Shown: positions 44,290-54,846 of the stretch, one piece after another
Layout of the letters: every line of letters begins with the position of its first letter
Numbering within the stretch: the stretch's first letter is position 1
Assembly (NCBI GenBank): GCA_037176845.1
Contig: JAYKXP010000035.1
Span: 62,001 to 126,000 of the forward strand
Reading direction: 5' to 3'
DNA from: Paramarasmius palmivorus
Taxonomy: Eukaryota > Basidiomycota > Agaricomycetes > Agaricales > Marasmiaceae
Length of the DNA stretch: 64,000 nt
Position numbers and translations under genes: made by a program
The notes under the pieces: model-generated
Seen by the model: the letters and a program-made list of their open reading frames with translations, nothing else
Databases searched by the model: none
Told to the model about the DNA's origin: nothing

Positions 44290-46310
44290 TGAGCACGGAG
44301 AATGCTGCCTGCTTCAATTAGGTAAGGATTTCCACAATCATGTGATTACAATAGTTCACGCTAGAGTTCAATAAACAGTGCATTCAAACTAAGGTAACAA
44401 TGGATACTGTGAACGACGAGCGTAGCGTAGAAAGCTGCCTACACTAAACACAATATCAACATGCCTCTCGTGAGTACTCATTTAGGTTCGTGAATATGGA
44501 CGGCATTGCGTACCAAAACCATAAGGGGGAGCGGGGCCCGGGCAGATGTGCGAGAGATTCAGTATGTGACAACTGACATCAGTGGGCCCTATGATAAATG
44601 GTTGTTATGAACTGAAATGAACATGTATGGAACAAATGAGTTCGACGCGACTTACATCGTGTTCCCAAGAAATAGTTTCTCGGAACTGTATTCAGTGCTT
44701 GATAGAGGAAATAGTCCGAGCCAACTGAATTGCGGAGGGACGAGCGAAAGGCATGTCTGTCGACATTGAGTGTGTCAGAACTGACATTGGTACGTCCGAC
44801 TAGAAACAGTCTCGGTAAACCGAAATAAACCTGTGTCCAGCAAATGAGTTCAAGGCAACTCACCTCCAGGGCCCACCAAACAGTATCTCAGAACTGTATC
44901 TGAGACTCGAGGGAGTTAACAGTTTGGGTCAACCGAATTGCGGGGGTATGAGCGAAAGGTAGGCCCCTCAGAATTGAGTATGTCGGAACTAACATCGGTG
45001 GGTACGACTGAACACGGTCTCTGGAAACCGAAATAAAGGTGTGTCCAACAAATGAGTTTGATACGACTGACTTCGTGTGCCCAACAAACAGTCTCGACGA
45101 ACTGTTTTCAGTAGTTGTGTGAGGAAACGGTTCTGGTCGACTGAATCGCAGGAGTGAGAGCGAAAGGTAGGGCGTAGAAGATTGAGTCCATCAAAACTGA
45201 CATCGGTGTGAGCGAGTATAAATGGTTCCTATACACCGAAATAAACATGTGCCCAACAAATGAGTTTGAGGGAACTCACCTCGCCCCAACTAATAGTATG
45301 ACGAGACTGTATTCGGTGCTTGGGTGAGGAAATAGTTCACGTTGACCTAATTGCGGGAAGTGAGTACTAGTGAGTGATAGGTAGGCCCTTCAGTATTGAG
45401 TACGTCAGAACTGATATCGGTGGGTAAGGCGGAAAACGGTCCCTGAAAACCGAAAAAAAGATGTTTTCAACAAATGAGTTTGATACAACTGACTTCGCGT
45501 GCCAAATAAACAGTCTCGCGGAACTGTATTCAGTACTTGTGTAAGGAAACAGTTCAGGTCGACCGAATTGCGGAGGGACGAGCGAAAGGCATGTCTGTCG
45601 ACATTGAGTGTGTCAGAACTGACATTGGTACGTCCGACTAGAAACAGTCTCGGTAAACCGAAATAAACCTGTGTCCAGCAAATGAGTTCAAGGCAACTCA
45701 CCTCCAGGGCCCACCAAACAGTATCTCAGAACTGTATCTGAGACTCGAGGGAGTTAACAGTTTGGGTCAACCGAATTGCGGGGGTATGAGCGAAAGGTAG
45801 GCCCCTCAGAATTGAGTATGTCGGAACTAACATCGGTGGGTACGACTGAACACGGTCTCTGGAAACCGAAATAAAGGTGTGTCCAACAAATGAGTTTGAT
45901 ACGACTGACTTCGTGTGCCCAACAAACAGTCTCGACGAACTGTTTTCAGTAGTTGTGTGAGGAAACGGTTCTGGTCGACTGAATCGCAGGAGTGAGAGCG
46001 AAAGGTAGGGCGTAGAAGATTGAGTCCATCAAAACTGACATCGGTGTGAGCGAGTATAAATGGTTCCTATACACCGAAATAAACATGTGCCCAACAAATG
46101 AGTTTGAGGGAACTCACCTCGCCCCAACTAATAGTATGACGAGACTGTATTCGGTGCTTGGGTGAGGAAATAGTTCACGTTGACCTAATTGCGGGAAGTG
46201 AGTGATAGGTAGGCCCTTCAGTATTGAGTACGTCAGAACTGATATCGGTAGGTACAACTAAAACAGTCCCTACAAACCGAATACCCAGAATTGCGGTATC
46301 TGTTACAGTA
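44290..46310 (-). repeat. Right subterminal tandem array, about 209-bp unit, with a recent 838-bp duplication
   Basis: The word CCGAAATAAA (or a variant) recurs at about 44,819, 45,028, 45,236, 45,450 and 45,657, giving a period near 209. A block of four units is repeated almost identically, with an offset of 838 bases (for example CGACATTGAGTGTGTCAGAA at 44761 and 45599). The only difference I noticed is a 10-base insertion near 45,365. The reverse complement resembles the left array, for example GGTGAGTTGCCTTGAACTCA against GGTGAGTTCCCTAGCACTCA. Confidence 0.8.
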
Positions 46311-46453
46311 ATTGGTCCACACGAACTGTTCTAGAGAGCCATTCTGGATGAAGGCGTTGGCCACTTTGTAAAAAAAGAGTGCGAGGAAACTGAGAAATTT
46401 GATAGCGGACAATTTTATGTACATATGTCATCTATCATGGGCGCCGACATCAA

Positions 46454-46529
46454 AAAGTGAGCGGGCGGGTAAGTACTTCTTTATCTAGGCGGACATGCCT
46501 TTTCTTGCACTTTCACACGCGGCTGCCCC
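46454..46529 (-). repeat. Right terminal inverted repeat
   Basis: Inverted counterpart of 30035-30109. Both contain GCCGCGTGTGAAA near the outer end and CGCCCGCNCACTTT at the inner end, with partial matches between. Confidence 0.65.
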
Positions 46530-46538
46530 GTAGGCACC
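46530..46538. repeat. Candidate target-site duplication, right copy (GTAGGCACC)
   Basis: Direct repeat of 30026-30034, immediately outside the right inverted repeat. Confidence 0.5.
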
Positions 46539-48491
46539 GGCAACCGGTCCTTTGCCCTACTTTTTTCTTCTTTCTTGTGGAACGCATAGGATAGACGCAC
46601 AAGGGTGTGGTTAGCACTCCTCCCTCCGCCCGCGAACGGGCTTCCTCAGGCCAACATAGTCGGTGTACACCATATCCGCGTGTAGGGGGCGAGGAAACGA
46701 GACCTCGCCAGGGGCCTTTGGCCTTGCTTATTCACTCATCATTGTTCTTACCGCCTTCACTTGGATTCCAAAGTATTGTCCTTGTGGTGTAAGGGAATAC
46801 TCACAAAGGATTTTTTATTCGATAATCCGCGGACAATCCTTTTCTAGGTGCGCTTTCGGACCAGTCGATAGTACATCGGGCACAGTAGATCCAGCAGAAC
46901 TCATGATCAAAGGCTCAAAATCAAAAAGCTGGATCATACGACTCCGTACTGTAATGGACTTTATTTCCACCACCTATTTTGACGGAGGTTCTGCGTCTGT
47001 TGGCGATTACCCAGACACTGCAAGTTTTACCCAACGCTCGGACCATCGAACCATCGAACGGGGATGCTTCAACATCACATAGGGGTGAACCGGTGCGCAT
47101 TCCTTAGACCTATACTTTTCTTCTCTTAATTGCCGTTTTATTTCCAAATGTCGTAATAATGGCTAGAAGTTCTAGCCATTATTTCCTAGTCCGCCTGCGA
47201 ACAAACTTTCAACGCACGGCAGATTCTTTCGGGGTTTAACAGGTCGCGACAAGTGGACAGCATCTCTTCACTATTAACAGCTCTTTCTCGCATTCACTTC
47301 AAGGGTGTCCGAGTCTAAAGGTGGGCGGCGTTCAAGTTTAGCGGTGATGATAATGTGACCTGAAATGGTTAAATTCTTCTAACAGCTCACACTGTTCCGA
47401 AGCAAGCGAGGCGGCCAATTTGCTACCGAATACGACAGTAGACGAGGCGATGATAGAAGATTGTAGTGCGACAGGAGATCCATGTTAAGCGGAAAACAGT
47501 ATGTGCTCGGAGGATCTGGATCGCAAAGGGTCTTCGGTATGTAAACATTGACAAGCTGTTCAAAGTCCGGCCCTGATCTAGTTTGCCGAAAGATGCTCTG
47601 AGTATCCGGATCCGACTGAACAGAAGTTGTCATATGCAAAGAAATGGATCCCAACTTGCTCTCGTCGTTCACTTGTCGCTCATTCTAGATTGGCTTGCTC
47701 TTCGGTCTGATTTCGGTTTCTATCAAGCATCCGTAAGTGAATAATGAGTGGACGAACCAGGAGGGACGTATAGAATGCCAAATACAAGAGAAAGGCCGAT
47801 TGCGTTACCATATGTTTACAACCGTTCACCCTTGCATTGCCTTCGCCCATCTGATTCTTACCATTTTGGTTCTGGAGTCTTCACCCTTGTACCGCCTCGA
47901 TTTTAACATGCTTCAAATGTTCAACGCCCAAGAGCGGCGATAGAGATGTATGTACCGACATTCCTAGTTTGGGCTAGGCAATGGAGCTGGTTCCGGTGTG
48001 GAATCATGAAGGGGTTTCGGCCTTTTCAGTGCATGAGGTACGCTTTATCCGTGATCGAGCGTCCATCCTTGGGCTGACCCAGGAGATATCATCATCAGGT
48101 CTGCGTATGCGCCCATGCTTCAAGCCCGTAGGTCGTTCACAACGGCTTGCAATGGCTCGGGTTTCGATCTTTCGGTATGCGGAGATATCATCTGCAGGCT
48201 GATTCTGGGCCAGATAAACTACATTTGGTCCCTTACTCAGCTGGGAATAGTATTCTCGGTTGATAGATGGCATTGCATTCCCGCCGACAAGTGACTCACC
48301 CTGCAGACTCCTTTGGGGAAAAGGTCCAGATTTGTACGATCTTCTGCGCTCTGTCTACCCAAATTGCTGATCGTTGCCATAACACATTTCAGCGGATGTG
48401 GAGTTCGCCCTTGCATGTGGGCACCGGCGCAGCCATGCCTTGGGAGATACAACCAAACTTGCTCACAACCATGACAAGCACAAATAGTGGC
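46539..48491. other. Duplicated non-coding or relic sequence (copy A)
   Basis: From about 46,800 onward this matches 60,070-61,690 with many substitutions and indels. ORFs such as the minus-strand 47,379-47,672 are not conserved between the copies, so I do not call a gene. A perfect palindrome is listed separately. Confidence 0.45.
47155..47183. repeat. Perfect 14-bp inverted repeat with a 1-base centre
   Basis: Arms AATAATGGCTAGAA and TTCTAGCCATTATT flank a single G. It may be a miniature-element core, a regulatory palindr­ome or a hairpin-forming transcript. I see no equivalent in the second duplicated copy. Confidence 0.85.
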
Positions 48492-48500
48492 TATATAAAA
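48492..48500 (+). promoter_or_regulatory. TATA box of motif-array gene A
   Basis: TATATAAAA lies 68 bases before the start codon. The duplicated copy has TATATAAG at the equivalent place (61691-61698), so the element survived divergence. Confidence 0.5.
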
Positions 48501-48567
48501 ATCGTCACTGTTCTGTTTTGTTACCATTTGTCTCACTGAAGTAGCTGCCACTGTCAAAAACAAAGCC

Positions 48568-49458
48568 ATGCCTTTAACCAAGTCAAGTGAGTCGTCGCAC
48601 TTCATCATGTGTTGATACTCATCCAGCTACTACCAGCTCCAATGACAGACATACGTGGTGTCAGGACAGAGAACGAAGCCGACAACACAACCACAAACTA
48701 CGCTTCGGTCTTCAAGGGCTCAGACGCATGTGCGTTTCGATCTCCTGCTGGTATCTGGACTACGTCAAACATATTATTGTGCCACATGGTAGCACTCTAC
48801 TCGGATGCTAAGTGTCTTGATCAGCTCGAAGGTTCAGGACGGGCGGTATTCCACACCACCAACGGGACCAAAGACAAGGCCGTTATTGGTAGCAAAACCA
48901 ACAACATGTCTGTGATTGGAGGCAAGCCTTTCCACTTCATATCCATTATTGTATCTTATACCTTTCCCGTAGCAGATTCCTCTGACAACGTTACTAGGGG
49001 ATCGAACATGATTCCTGAGATTCCGAGGCTCGATTCGTCCGAATTCAAAACCGATAATTTCGGTAACGGATCTACTACGAAAAACCATACAGGTCATCAA
49101 GGAGGTGATTAAATAATTTGCAACAAATCGATGATACGTATCGACTATTTGTCATAGCGTTCGTCGAAGGCGAACCCGGGGGGACCTACAATTTCGAAAC
49201 AGCAAACATCGGCTCTGAAAATATCACATACAACGACGTAGACCTGCCGGCGGAGTCGGCTTCGACTTGGTCACTGTCATTGCAAAGTCTAGCACAGTAT
49301 TTTCGGGAATTTTCCGGTGAGTAAACTAGTCTTATCATACATTATCGTCCTTTGAGACAATTTTCAAAGATTGGTCAACCAAGAAGAAAGACGGTACCGT
49401 TCACCGTTATTATACTAGCAACAAGGGCGGTAATAATTACATCAAGAACGGGGACTAG
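48568..49458 (+). CDS. Motif-array protein A: five copies of an [FY]xTxNxGxxNx[TV]xN motif, 192 aa
   Basis: Six exons: 48568-48586, 48637-48729, 48832-48921, 48976-49104, 49158-49316 and 49370-49458. The sum is exactly 193 codons, and every intron is in phase 1. Each internal exon carries one motif: VRTENEADNTTTNYASVF, VFHTTNGTKDKAVIG with TNNMSVIG, EFKTDNFGNGSTTKNHTG, YNFETANIGSENITYNDVD and YYTSNKGGNNYIKNGD (ends at the stop). No signal peptide or membrane segment is seen in this form. The third intron begins GC rather than GT and is 54 nt without a stop, so its retention would insert a hydrophobic stretch. I do not know the family. Asn/Gly-rich repeats of this size could build a beta-solenoid or amyloid-like stack, but that is speculation. 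Confidence 0.65.
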
Positions 49459-49718
49459 GAACCCGAAAAATATTGTTCATATTTCCTACCCCCAGAAACG
49501 TGTACTTGTATCGAGCATAATGCGACACATTTTTCAGCCACATTATAATTGATCTGGGTGTCAGGTATTCTCGTCCGAATGTTTGCCGTTGTATCGGAGA
49601 TGAAGGAATGAATTAGATGTTGGAAAAAGACAAATGCGCGACCAAGGCTCTGAAGGTTGAAGAAGGATAAAGTTGATACAGGAAGTATAGGACGATCCCG
49701 CGGAAGACAGTCCAGCTC

Positions 49719-50463
49719 TCAAGCCTTGCGATTTGTGGGATAGGGAGGAGGAGGCTCCGTTGTCTTTGAGTCGGTAGGTGGTATTAACCTTGTCAAAACC
49801 AAGCAAACCACACCAATAGTGCCACCCAGTGAGACGAGTATAGTCGGTAGGCTCAAGTTGGCTCTACCCAACACTAGCCCCAGACCTATAAATTCGATTC
49901 GTTGTAAGCTGGCGTTCATATATGAGGTGTAGATCACACACCTGCGATAACGACGACCATCGTGATTGACAAGAAACCCCTGGCTTGCAGGCCTTCCCGG
50001 TATTCCTGACCGGTGGCCATAGACAAGACATGCGCTGCGACCTGGTCTAATGAGTCTGCGTGCGCTGATATTGAGCACTTCAGCTATAGCAAGGAAGTTC
50101 AACGGCATACCAGCAACATTGGTGACACGATTCTTGTCTCCGCGGTTTTTTGTTTCGTAACTGACGGATGAGTTTGAGTCCAGAGGTACTAAGCGTATCG
50201 TTCTGTGAGTCGAATGTTTGTGAAGCAAGTGTTGCTCATCATACCTCCGGCGAGGTTTCCATTTTGGACCTCGTTGCGATTGCCGACATTTCTTGTGGCA
50301 AAGCTTGTATCTTCCCCCAATCGCCCGTCTAAAGTGACCAAACCTGTCAGAGCAAATCGTGACAGTACACAACAACTATCTTACTGCCATTGTCAGTGGT
50401 ATTTTCGTTCCCTTCGTTTTCCGTGACGAATGTTCTTCGAGCCCGGCTTCCATTGAGGCCCAT
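49719..50463 (-). CDS. Membrane motif protein A: three motifs, two TM segments, PPPY tail, about 178 aa
   Basis: Starts at ATG 50463 (MGLNGSRARRTFVTENEGNE) and has five exons, all separated by phase-1 introns. Motifs are TFVTENEGNENTTDNG, SFATRNVGNRNEVQNG and SYETKNRGDKNRVTNVA. A linker (DSLDQVAAHVLSMATGQEYR) follows, then two hydrophobic segments (FLSITMVVVIAGLGLVLG and LPTILVSLGGTIGVVCLVL). The cytosolic-looking tail carries EPPPPYP, a PPxY motif that could bind WW-domain proteins such as Nedd4-type ligases. The stop is at 49719-49721. It is convergent with motif-array gene A, 260 bases apart. The shared motif suggests that the soluble and membrane proteins interact, but this is inference. 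Confidence 0.65.
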
Positions 50464-52233
50464 GATAATGTCCGAAGGTGATTTCTGGTGTTAGCGAAGT
50501 TGGTGAAAGGGCCGGTAGTAAATGTGTCAGCGGATGGGCGTGAGCTCTCTTGAGAGCAACGAAGTACTGCAGAAAGATGAGGAATCCCATCAGGACAAGA
50601 TGTTCCCAGAGGCTTTTTAACCGTCCAATTAGTCGCACGATTTTTGACGGAATCAATGCATAGCTCTTTGTGATGCTGTAGCCACTACGTGATGGATCAT
50701 GGAAGGCGTCTATCCGATTGCTCCACTTCGAAAGCACACTACGAGCACAACTACTCGAAGGATTTGATGTAAGAATGAATCCGAGAGACACGCCCTCTTT
50801 TCGCCGTGTTTCCTTGAATATTTGCTCAGAGCTCTAGATGAAGTAGTTTGAATCACAGATATCGGAGCCTAATGGTACTTCCGAGGTTGAAGGACGAGGC
50901 AGTTCTTCCTCGCTCTGCTGTTGTGTAGTAAGATTCGAACCTTCTATAAAACGGAACTTACGACAAATCACAGAAAGAACCGACCTCCCACGCAAGAACA
51001 GCTTTGGTGGGACGGAAGTCCATTTCAGGCCACTTGCAATAAAGTAGCATGGCATATCTTGAGCGTCGGCGTCTAGCCAGACAGATCTTCAAAACTTCTT
51101 GATAGTACATTGATACACCGCTCGCTATTCCTGTTAAGCGCGCGTGGTAATCAAATCGACCACAATTTATTCTATCCGCGTAGGTCGTAATCGGAAAAAT
51201 ATAGAGGACAGCTTGAATGTCGAGGACAATGATTTAGGGTACAAGCCATTGAGTAGGAAAAGAATACTCACCTGTACATCTACCGTTTCGAGGGACAAGC
51301 TCACTGCCTCGCAAATATGTCTATTTTCAGACCTATTGTTCTTTCAGAGAGACTCCTGAAGGCGTGGCTGCTGTTGCATCTTCGATTCAGGTGGCAATGA
51401 TTCCTCGGAGAGTTCGAAGGTTCGAGTGTGATGAGGCTGTAAGCCATCAAGAAGCGCTGTGATTTCTTGGTACATCATAGAAATTTGGCTTAGACATAGC
51501 CCATTCAGATGTGTTGACGGAAATATGCATGAACATGAGAGTGCTCCCTCGTTGAGGATGGAGGAGTGAGAGCTTTCAACGCTGATGTTGGTGACGCGCG
51601 ATTAGGCAAACCGGACTTTCAAAATTCGACATCCGACGACGGGCGCCTCTACTCGGCAATAGATTCGCCTCAGGTATACTTTGCAGCATGGATATTTTTG
51701 AGGGGCTAAGGAAGAGCCTAACGCGACCTTGGGAGCCGCTATTTTGTCATCGTCCATGAGGAGACAACATTGCTTGGCTGTGCACCTTGGTATAAACGTA
51801 TGGATCCATGTGTAGCCAGATGTAGCCTTGCTTGGACGTGGTATTTGCCAAGAACATCCAAGTATGCGACAAAGATCGGGATTACCAGCGTCATCATCAA
51901 GGAAATATACTGGGTCAACGGAAGGCTTTCCAGGGCTTTCCTGCACTTGGTAAGCAGGGTCGTATAGTTTCCTCGACTCGGGCGTCGGGGTGTCGGTATC
52001 TCCATGGATATCGGTGATTAGCGTGATAAAAATCATCATCGGTATTCATAAACAGCGTGAGTAGAAAGAAATATTAAAAGGCCAAAATGGATTAGCGCCC
52101 GTTACCTACCAAAACGGGATTCACGCCCAAACTCACCTCATGCAGCACTCTTCGTCCGACATGATATATCTACATCAAGCCTCAAGGCCTCCCTTAGTCC
52201 GCGCCCTTCCTCTCCACAACCCCTGCTACTACC
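50464..52233. other. Region with weak minus-strand ORFs, partly duplicated
   Basis: The first part (to about 50,850) is shared with 63,620-64,000. Minus-strand reading gives CARSVLSKWSNRIDAFHDPS in copy A against a diverged equivalent in copy B, so coding conservation is weak. Around 51,000-51,120 a minus-strand segment MYYQEVLKICLARRRRSRYA with FRPTKAVLAWEVGSFCDL looks protein-like. At 51,740-52,005 another minus-strand ORF has one hydrophobic segment (YISLMMTLVIPIFVAYL). Parts of 51.36-51.95 kb resemble 57.7-58.0 kb. I cannot build a gene. Confidence 0.35.
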
Positions 52234-54846
52234 ATGTCCTTCAACAACAGCTCGGCATTCACTATCAACGATGGACACTTTAAAAATGCCAACCACGTAT
52301 ACAACAACTGCAATATCCAAAAGGTCGTGGCTACCCAGAGGATGGTAAAAACGCGGACTATATGGGACGATGTGAGTTCATTCTGTCCTGTTACTCGAGA
52401 CTATGGGCTGATCCCCTCGATTATGGCTCAGTACAACCGTGTCAAACCAGGCGACATGCGTATTGAAGGGAACATAAGCACAACCTCGGTCAGAAGAGAA
52501 TATAACGACTGGGATGAGGGATTAAGGAAACAATATCGACTTTGGCGAGATGTAGATGCTCGTCGCAACATCGGAATTGCTTGCCTTCGGGGTGAGGACA
52601 AAGAGGACAAGTTTTTATGTGTTACATACAATGGGCCAGATGCCCTCAAAGTCAGTTCCACCCATACCCCAGCCCTCATGTCACTGAACTCATGCTCCAA
52701 TAGGCCTTTAAGCAAGACTTCCAACAGTTCGCCCACATTAAGTATGTCAAACGCCCCCACTCGAACGTCAAGTTTACCAACAATCCTTAGGAACGCGAAT
52801 GTCGCACAAATCTTTGGTTACAACGATAACGAACGAGGCTTACCAGCGTTGGTATTCTACGACGGTGCGGTATCTTTTTGAACCTGCGCCTGTTATTCAT
52901 TTGTTCGGATAGCTCTCATTCCACTTTCACGTATCATCCTCGACGGCTATCAATACTTGCCACTGTTGTTCTCGTACTTTGCCCACCAAGTATTTCCTCA
53001 TCGAAATCTACACCAAATAGTGTCTCATCATAGTTCTCTAGTTCGGCAAAATGCAGAGGGAACTCTCGGTGGGCCAAGTTGTACGTCTCCTTACGCCCAT
53101 CATCACAATCCGTATTAACAGACGTTTCAGCTCTTATGTGAACTATGGGTTGACCCAAAAACTGGCGCACTTCAAAAAGGACCATACCTCGAGCTACCCT
53201 TCATCCGGTCCTCGATCATGCAAGGCACCAGCGAGAACACAATGCCCAACACCCATTCCACCCATCTCCCCATCCAAACATATAGCGACAACAACACCGT
53301 CTTTGAATATCTCACAAGAACATTCCCCGCTCGGACTATCCTCACAGGAATTCGCTACGCTTATTCGGGATTCTTACATCCCCTGGACAACGAACAAGTC
53401 ATCTCTGTCCTGTCATCCCTCCCTGGTGCGATATACAATTGGCGTTCGCGAGATATCATTGCTAGATTGCCAGGTGCCAGGGAAAGATTGCATTATAGAT
53501 TTTGGAGGGTGGAGGATAGGATTCCTGATGGAATGAGGGGGAGTCAGGTTGTCATGAATGACGGCTTGGTGCGGTATGTATGCAAAACCTGGGTGTTGGA
53601 TGCTCGCTGACTGACCAGGGGTATAGGTTTACTGTCACGTTGATGGAGATACAGGACCTTCAGGGGATAGAGCTACGGTATACGCTGTATCCTGAGGAGG
53701 AATGGAACATTCTGGAGGAATCATGGCTCACTCAGGCACACAGCGTGTTCAGCCAACTCGGGATTCATGAAGATGATTGGGGGGATTATGGCGGCAAGTT
53801 TTTAGTGTTGTCATGTTTGACCCGTCTGTTGACTTGGACTAGGTGTACTTGACAGTTTTATTCTTCGCCTTGCATGCACTTCACCGCACAAGGAACCCAT
53901 TTTTCCCCCAAAGGTCTATCTCTTCATACGAGCTGTGCCCTGTCCATCTGATGACGAAGCGATCTGGAGATCTTGGGTAGAGGGCGAGAAGTATTTCTGG
54001 TCCTTTGATCCCTTTGGGAGCAAAGTTGTGTCTGAGATCATACGAGCATGCTCAGGATTGCCATCCTTTGCCCCCAGGATGTGTGCCTGGAACACTGCTT
54101 GGCGTCCAGATCACTACAATGCCATTGAGAAACTCCACATCTCCAACGGCTTTGTCCCTACCACAACGGACTTTACTCTTTCACTTGGCCTTCCTATCCT
54201 CGAAGTCATTGGGGACGAGAGTCGATTCGAAGATCTTGAAGACTCGAGCTCCGACACGTTATCGCTAGCCGTCGACAATCTTGAACTACGAAGTTCGTTT
54301 GAACCGTCCTATGTCTACTGCTTGGTACTGATAATCCTATTATTACTATAGGTGAATATTCAAATCCGGCATCCAGCGCAACGAAGCCAAGAACAACTGT
54401 AAAGACTTCGCGATCCACTAGGACCAGTCCTAATAGGCAGCAACAGCCCCGAGATATTGCTCGGGTTCCTGGAAAACGGGTAAATAGCCAAGAAGATGCA
54501 CGACTGGCCTCGACGAGGGTACAAGCAAGCGAACGCAATCTGAAAACCCCAGGCAAGTTTATTCTACGTACCTTGAGGCTGTTATCGTTATCCTAACATT
54601 GAGTTCCCAGGGCACCCTACGGTTTCAATTCCGACATCTGCGACGAACTTGCCACAGCCTATTCAAGCCAGTACTTCCGGAAAGAAACCGGCGCCAGCAG
54701 AGGTCTCTGTCAAGCGAATCACCAAGCAGGCTAGCATGGCGATAGATCCTAGTAAGCGCACTAAGGATCATAGTCAAACACCTCCGAAGGTCGGCCAGCC
54801 AAAACCGCCTTCTCGTCAAGAGGCGAAGAAGCCGGTGTGGAGATGA
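52234..54846 (+). CDS. Agaricomycete hypothetical protein with N-terminal G/N motif and kinase-like-family core
   Basis: Begins MSFNNSSAFTINDGHFKNAN, with HVYNNCNIQK, an N-terminal motif common before diverse domains in agaricomycete proteins. Several exons follow: REYNDWDEGLRKQYRLW, DKFLCVTYNGPDALK, then NANVAQIFGYNDNERGLPAL with VFYDG (compare the family pattern HPNV.QLFG.N....P.L.F.D). Next are a beta-rich middle (LHYRFWRVEDRIPDG, LVRFTVTLMEIQDLQGIEL), CPSDDEAIWRSWVEGEKYFW, GFVPTTTDFTLSLGLPILEV, and a Pro/Lys-rich tail ending KPVWR. The stop is at 54844-54846. It is a paralogue of the degenerate gene at 1.3-2.9 kb. I see no complete catalytic motif set. Exon junctions between 52,880 and 53,930 are approximate. 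Confidence 0.65.

Larger units (their letters stand above)
30035..46529 (+). mobile_element. KDZ-class DNA transposon of about 16.5 kb with accessory genes
   Basis: The interval is bounded by imperfect terminal inverted repeats and a 9-bp direct repeat. It has tandem arrays at each end in opposite orientation and carries an intact KDZ transposase. Between the arrays lie, left to right: a tRNA-like sequence, an F-box gene, a cytosine-depleted block, a minus-strand hypothetical gene, two small plus-strand genes with basic N-termini, a minus-strand zinc-knuckle/coiled-coil gene and the transposase. The duplicated flanks at 58.9-64 kb run through without this insert, consistent with a discrete insertion. 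Exact ends are inferred from the TIR comparison. Whether the F-box gene is true cargo or an earlier insertion is unknown. Confidence 0.7.
46800..50850. repeat. Segmental duplication, copy A
   Basis: Homologous to about 60,000-64,000 in the same order and orientation: non-coding part, motif-array gene on +, membrane motif gene on -, then a further minus-strand segment. The flank left of the transposon (28.8-29.94 kb) matches 58.92-59.96 kb, so the duplicated unit continues across the insertion. Confidence 0.75.

Noticed and set aside
44579..45701. Two near-identical 94/98-codon minus-strand ORFs
   Set aside because: They are duplicates created by the 838-bp repeat, not a gene family.
30026..46538. 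Starship-type giant element
   Set aside because: No DUF3435 tyrosine recombinase is seen. The only transposase is KDZ-type, and inverted repeats are present.
48237..48608. 123-codon minus-strand ORF upstream of motif gene A
   Set aside because: It covers the conserved TATA box and start of the plus-strand gene and is not preserved in copy B.
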